Assembly: GCA_033720815.1 (NCBI GenBank)
Contig: JAWWBT010000085.1
Location: 1 to 10,458 of the forward strand
Direction of reading: 5' to 3'
Source: JAWWBS01 sp033720815
GTDB lineage: Bacteria; Pseudomonadota; Gammaproteobacteria; Natronospirales; JAJUFS01
Length of the DNA stretch: 10,458 nucleotides
Under the pieces are notes generated by a model. That model was not told the origin of the DNA and ran no database searches. It was given only the letters and a program-made list of their open reading frames with translations. A program made the translations under genes and the position numbers. This document shows positions 6,946-10,458 of this stretch, in pieces (positions within the stretch are counted from its first letter, which is position 1; each line of letters begins with the position of its first letter).

Positions 6946-8295
6946 ATGCCAGAGCATGATTTCGATCTCATCGTCATCGGTGGCGGCAGCGGCGGGCTGG
7001 CTGCCGCGCAGCGGGCTGCGGAATACGGCGCGCGGGTGGCGATCGTCGAACGCTCGCGCCTTGGTGGCACCTGCGTGAACGTCGGTTGCGTGCCGAAAAA
7101 GGTGATGTGGTATGCCGCCGACCTCGCCCACGGCATCGGCCGTGCCGCGGATTTCGGCTTCGACCTGGCTCGCAACGGCCACGACTGGAAGGCGCTGGTC
7201 GAGTCCCGTGAGGCCTACATCCGCCGCCTCAATGGCATCTACGCATCCAACCTCGAGCGTCGCAAGGTCACGGTGCTTGAAGGGGGTGGTCGTCTTGCGG
7301 ACCGTCATACCGTCGAGGTGGATGGCAAGGCGCATACCGCCGAGCGCATCATCATCGCGACCGGCGGCAGCCCGCGCTTCCCGGATATCCCGGATGCCGA
7401 ACTGGGTATCAGCAGCGATGGTTTCTTCGAACTTCATGAGCCGCCGAAACGTGTTGCCATCGCGGGTTCGGGTTACATCGCCGTCGAACTGGCTGGCGTG
7501 CTGAATGCGCTCGGCAGTGATGTGACACTGATCGTGCGGCGTGATGGTGTGCTGCGCAATTTTGATCCACTGCTGCGCGAGCTGCTTACTGAAGCGATGG
7601 ACGCGGACGGCATCCGTATCGTCACGCATTGCGAGCCCGCCGAACTGCGACGCGAAGATGATGACACCCTGTGTTTCGTGGCGAAGAACGGTGAGCGCCA
7701 CGCAGGCTACGACCAGGTTATCTGGGCAATCGGCCGCGACCCGAATACCGACATCGGCATCGAGGCTGTCGGCATCGAGTGCGATGACCGGGGGTTCATA
7801 AACGTGGATGACTACCAGGCCACCAGCGTCGACAATATTTTCGCCCTGGGCGACGTGATTGGTCGCGTCGAACTGACACCAGTGGCCATTGCGGCAGGCC
7901 GACGCCTCTCGGACCGGCTCTTCGGCGGCATGCAGGACCGCAAGCTGGATTACGACTGCATTCCGACTGTGGTTTTCAGCCATCCGCCGATCGGTACCGT
8001 AGGACTGACGGAATACGAAGCGCAGGAAAAATACCCGGACGACGTGAAGTGCTATACCGCGACCTTCAACCCAATGCTGTACGCGCTATCCGAGCACAAG
8101 GTGAAGGCCGGCATGAAACTGGTATGCGCCGGTCCGGACGAGCGCATCGTAGGGCTGCATACCATTGGCGCCGGTTCCGATGAAATGCTGCAGGGCTTTG
8201 CAGTAGCAGTGAAAATGGGCGCAACCAAGAAGGATTTCGACGATACGGTCGCGATTCATCCGACGAGTGCCGAGGAATTCGTCACCATGCGCTGA
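6946..8295 (+). CDS. gor: Glutathione-disulfide reductase (NADPH)
   Basis: A 449-residue cytoplasmic flavoenzyme that reduces oxidised glutathione with NADPH. Length and sequence follow E. coli Gor (450). Domains in order: the FAD-binding Rossmann motif GGGSGG at 12-17, the redox-active disulfide GGTCVNVGCVPKK with C43 and C48, the NADPH-binding GSGYIAVELAG at 174-184 with R198 and R204 matching the E. coli NADPH-selecting arginines, the second FAD motif around FALGDV, and the C-terminal dimerisation domain ending HPTSAEEFVTMR with catalytic H438 and E443. AGGA at 6936-6939 is 6 bases from the ATG at 6946 and only 3 from an adjacent ATG at 6943, so 6946 is preferred, although MM could begin at 6943. 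It is divergent from lemA and followed by an inverted repeat and yrdA. Confidence 0.97.
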   Translation: MPEHDFDLIVIGGGSGGLAAAQRAAEYGARVAIVERSRLGGTCVNVGCVPKKVMWYAADLAHGIGRAADFGFDLARNGHDWKALVESREAYIRRLNGIYASNLERRKVTVLEGGGRLADRHTVEVDGKAHTAERIIIATGGSPRFPDIPDAELGISSDGFFELHEPPKRVAIAGSGYIAVELAGVLNALGSDVTLIVRRDGVLRNFDPLLRELLTEAMDADGIRIVTHCEPAELRREDDDTLCFVAKNGERHAGYDQVIWAIGRDPNTDIGIEAVGIECDDRGFINVDDYQATSVDNIFALGDVIGRVELTPVAIAAGRRLSDRLFGGMQDRKLDYDCIPTVVFSHPPIGTVGLTEYEAQEKYPDDVKCYTATFNPMLYALSEHKVKAGMKLVCAGPDERIVGLHTIGAGSDEMLQGFAVAVKMGATKKDFDDTVAIHPTSAEEFVTMR

Positions 8296-8303
8296 CCAAT
8301 GGC

Positions 8304-8428
8304 GCCTGCCCTGTTGCGCTCGGCATTGCTGCGTTGAAGAGCGGCTCGAAATCCTCATGTATGGACATATACACTCCGGGTTCTCGCCGATCTTCGCCTT
8401 GCACTGCCTTCGCTCTCGACGGGCAGGC
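8304..8428. repeat. Large imperfect inverted repeat (about 125 bp) between gor and yrdA
   Basis: The arms 8304-8362 and 8369-8428 pair around a centre near 8366. The outer ends are a perfect 8-base match (GCCTGCCC at 8304-8311, GGGCAGGC at 8421-8428). The middle block GAAGAGCGG (8336-8344) faces CCGATCTTC (8387-8395) with one mismatch. The inner stem TGTAT (8358-8362) and ATACA (8369-8373) closes on a 6-base loop. Between these the arms are only partly complementary. There is no T tract, so it is not a simple terminator, and the GTTRRRY/RYYYAAC ends of an integron attC site are absent. It could be a small non-autonomous palindromic element or an RNA hairpin. From memory, related intergenic sequences are scattered in gammaproteobacterial genomes; I cannot confirm that here. 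No second copy was noticed in the window. Confidence 0.65.
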
Positions 8429-8444
8429 ATCCATTGATGATAGT
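8416..8444 (+). promoter_or_regulatory. Weak candidate promoter for yrdA
   Basis: TCGACG (8416-8421) and GATAGT (8439-8444) are 17 bases apart, each with four of six consensus matches. The -35 part lies in the right end of the inverted repeat. A start near 8451 would leave about 16 bases before the yrdA ATG. Such weak matches arise by chance. Confidence 0.2.
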
Positions 8445-8466
8445 GAACCGATTTCAGGAGCAGGTA

Positions 8467-9003
8467 ATGACCATTCGTGATTTCGACGGGAAAAAGCCGC
8501 AACTTGGCGAACGTGTTTACATCGACGACAGCGCGGTGCTGGTTGGCGACATCACGTTGGCCGATGACGTTTCAATCTGGCCGCATGTGTCGGCACGCGG
8601 TGACGTGAATTTCATGACCATCGGCGCGCGCTCGAACATCCAGGACAACACGGTGCTGCACGTCACCCACGACGGGCCCTACACACCCGATGGCGGTATT
8701 CCTCTTCGCATCGGTGAAGACGTGACCGTGGGCCACCAGTGCATCCTGCATGCCTGCACGATCGGCAACCGCGTGCTGGTTGGTATGGGAGCGATCATCA
8801 TGGATGGCGTGACGGTGGAAGACGATGTGCTCATTGGTGCCGGAACGCTGGTGCCACCAGGCAAGACGCTCGAAACCGGCCACCTCTATCGCGGTAACCC
8901 GATGCAGAAGGCGCGCAAGCTCAAGCCGCAGGAAATCGAGTCACTGAAGTACTCCGCTGACCATTACGTGCGCCTGAAGGACAAGTACCTCACTGCGATG
9001 TAA
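8467..9003 (+). CDS. yrdA: Gamma carbonic anhydrase family protein (YrdA-like)
   Basis: A 178-residue left-handed beta-helix (hexapeptide-repeat) protein, likely a cytoplasmic trimer. It follows E. coli YrdA (184 residues) throughout, for example RGDVNFMTIGARSNIQDNTV and VGHQCILHACTIGNRVLVGM. The gamma carbonic anhydrase metal ligands are seen as H65 (TVLH), H90 (VGH) and H95 (ILH), so zinc or another divalent metal should bind between subunits. Whether members of this branch hydrate CO2 is uncertain; many are weakly active or inactive when assayed. The ATG at 8467 is chosen because AGGAG (8456-8460) lies 6 bases upstream. An ATG at 8434 in the same frame would run through that ribosome site. 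It ends 3 bp from the converging GGDEF-EAL gene with no terminator between. Confidence 0.93.
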   Translation: MTIRDFDGKKPQLGERVYIDDSAVLVGDITLADDVSIWPHVSARGDVNFMTIGARSNIQDNTVLHVTHDGPYTPDGGIPLRIGEDVTVGHQCILHACTIGNRVLVGMGAIIMDGVTVEDDVLIGAGTLVPPGKTLETGHLYRGNPMQKARKLKPQEIESLKYSADHYVRLKDKYLTAM

Positions 9004-9006
9004 GCC

Positions 9007-10458
9007 TCATTCGTCAATCTTCGGAGTCATTTCGCCAAGCGCTTGTGGTCGGCCTACTCCAAACCCCTGGCCGTAATCCACGCCCAGTTCCGAGAGCATT
9101 TGCCAGACCTTCTCGTTCTCGACGAATTCCGCAACCGTTTCCTTGCCCATCGCGTGCGCGATGTCGTTGATGGAGCGAACCATTGCCCGATGCACATGGT
9201 TCGTGTCCATGTCGCGCACGAAGGTGCCATCGATCTTGACGCAATCGACCGGGAAGGAATTCAGGTAGGCGAACGATGCGAAGCCCATGCCAAAATCATC
9301 AAGCGCGAAGCGGCAGCCCATCGCCTGCAAGGTGCCGATCAGTTCGCGCGCCGCTGCCATGTTCGTGATGGTGGCGGTTTCCGTGATCTCGAAGCAGATC
9401 TGGTCCCCTCCCAGGTTGTACTGCTTCAGTAACGTCAGCACTTCGTCTGCAAAACCGCGCTCGCTGAAGGTAAGGCCGCTGAGGTTGATGGATAGGCTCG
9501 CTATCCGCTTGCGCGCGACCGGGTTTTCAGCCAGCCAGCGCAACGATTCTTCCAGGACCCAGCGATCCATGCGTCGGATCATTCCATAACGTTCAGCGGA
9601 TGGCATGAATTCGCCCGGCGGAACCACATGGCCCTTGCTGTCCCGCAGGCGAAGCAGCACCTCGAAGTGTTCGGGCCTGTCCCGATCGCCGCCTACAGCA
9701 TGAATGGGTTGCCACACGAGGAAGAACCGGTCCATCGTCATTGCTTCGCGCAGCTCCTGCTGCCAGCGCATGGCTTCCTGGTGGCGGTGTATTTCATCAT
9801 CACCTTCGCCAACCAGGTGAACACGGTTCCTGCCCGCTTCCTTTGCTGCATAGCAGGCGGTATCGGCCGCACTCAACAGCTTGTCGATATCAATGTCGCC
9901 TGCGCCAAAGGGCACGACGCCGATGCTCGCGCCGAGGTTGAACTTCTGTTCTTCCCAATGGAATTCATAGTCGTGAACGGTACGCCGGATCTTCTCTGCG
10001 ACGGCCAGTGCGGACTCGGGCGGGCATGCCTCGAGCAACAGTGCGAACTCGTCCCCACCAAGGCGTGCCAGCGTGTCATTACTGCGAATGCAACCGCGTA
10101 GAAGACCACTCAACTGTTCAAGCATTGCGTCACCGGCACCATGCCCACAGGTATCGTTGACGATCTTGAACTGGTCGAGGTCCAGGAAGCACAGTGCATT
10201 ATCCACGTGCTCGACGCGAGCGCGCTCGACTGCCTGCTTCATGCGACGTTCGAACTCGTAACGATTGATCAGCCCGGTGAGAGCATCATGCGTTGCCTGG
10301 TGCGAGAGTTTCTCGGACAGGCGATGTGATTCCGTGATGTCGTTGATGACCGAGGCGAAGTAAAGCGGCTCACCCGATCGATCACGAACCAGCGCGACAT
10401 TGACGTTTGCCCAGATCGTTCGATCATCCGCACAGACGTAACGTTTCTCGATGGTGAT
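9007..10458 (-). CDS. PAS-GGDEF-EAL cyclic-di-GMP signalling protein, N-terminus outside window
   Basis: The last 483 residues of a larger signalling protein; the true start lies right of the window, and the ATG at 10242 is internal. Residues 1-45 are the end of a PAS domain with PAC-type motif (SGEPLYFASVINDITE). GGDEF spans about 52-215: FLDLDQFKIVND, GGDEF at 134-138, and an RxxD inhibitory site (RSND, 125-128) five residues earlier, so synthesis of c-di-GMP with product inhibition is plausible. EAL spans about 230-475. The signature reads EVL (266-268) rather than EAL, but the other metal and catalytic residues are there: N325, E357, DDFG at 387-390, K408, E444 and Q464. Phosphodiesterase activity is therefore likely; which activity dominates cannot be told from sequence. 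The sensor part and any membrane anchor are not seen. Confidence 0.95.
   Translation of the reverse strand: MTIEKRYVCADDRTIWANVNVALVRDRSGEPLYFASVINDITESHRLSEKLSHQATHDALTGLINRYEFERRMKQAVERARVEHVDNALCFLDLDQFKIVNDTCGHGAGDAMLEQLSGLLRGCIRSNDTLARLGGDEFALLLEACPPESALAVAEKIRRTVHDYEFHWEEQKFNLGASIGVVPFGAGDIDIDKLLSAADTACYAAKEAGRNRVHLVGEGDDEIHRHQEAMRWQQELREAMTMDRFFLVWQPIHAVGGDRDRPEHFEVLLRLRDSKGHVVPPGEFMPSAERYGMIRRMDRWVLEESLRWLAENPVARKRIASLSINLSGLTFSERGFADEVLTLLKQYNLGGDQICFEITETATITNMAAARELIGTLQAMGCRFALDDFGMGFASFAYLNSFPVDCVKIDGTFVRDMDTNHVHRAMVRSINDIAHAMGKETVAEFVENEKVWQMLSELGVDYGQGFGVGRPQALGEMTPKIDE

Noticed and set aside
6934..7983. 349-codon minus-strand open frame antisense to gor
   Set aside because: gor is certain over this stretch, and the antisense product has no motif or clear ribosome site.
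8304..8428. Inverted repeat as an integron attC site or intrinsic terminator
   Set aside because: No attC core ends, no integrase or cassette array, and no T tract after either arm.
8086..8502. Minus-strand open frame covering the gor end and the inverted repeat
   Set aside because: It is antisense to gor and its middle is simply translation of the palindrome; no coding support.

Overview
This is a high-GC chromosomal window of ordinary housekeeping and signalling genes, densely packed, with no phage, transposase, CRISPR array, tRNA or rRNA that I can see. The protein set points to a gammaproteobacterium: GlmS, oligopeptidase A (PrlC), an E. coli-type glutathione reductase, a YrdA-type gamma carbonic anhydrase and a YgiM-like SH3 membrane protein. 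I cannot place it to genus.

Layout. (1) 2-532, plus strand: the C-terminal end of glmS, closed by a strong terminator at 539-567 that also serves the converging gene. (2) 583-5266, minus strand, transcribed right to left: prlC (start 5266), an SH3/coiled-coil membrane protein whose start overlaps the prlC stop (ATGA), then xthA after 29 bp, then after a 123-bp gap an HD-domain hydrolase. (3) 5352-6874, minus strand: a two-gene operon, lemA then a membrane protein with a GIDE/BAM-like domain (the family of mitochondrial E3 ligase MUL1) and a canonical EF-hand loop. (4) 6946-8295, plus strand: gor, divergent from lemA. (5) 8304-8428: a roughly 125-bp imperfect inverted repeat. (6) 8467-9003, plus strand: yrdA. 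(7) 9007-10458, minus strand: a PAS-GGDEF-EAL cyclic-di-GMP protein that runs off the right edge and converges on yrdA with only 3 bp between the stop codons.

How the genes relate. glmS supplies amino sugar for the cell wall. prlC, the SH3 protein and xthA look co-transcribed but have no obvious shared pathway. lemA and the GIDE protein are probably a membrane-associated functional pair. Gor and YrdA are single-enzyme functions. The GGDEF-EAL protein would control c-di-GMP. The least understood parts are the lemA-GIDE-EF-hand pair and the inverted repeat; neither is proven to be a new system. Long open frames antisense to prlC, the GIDE/lemA pair and gor are treated as shadows of coding bias.
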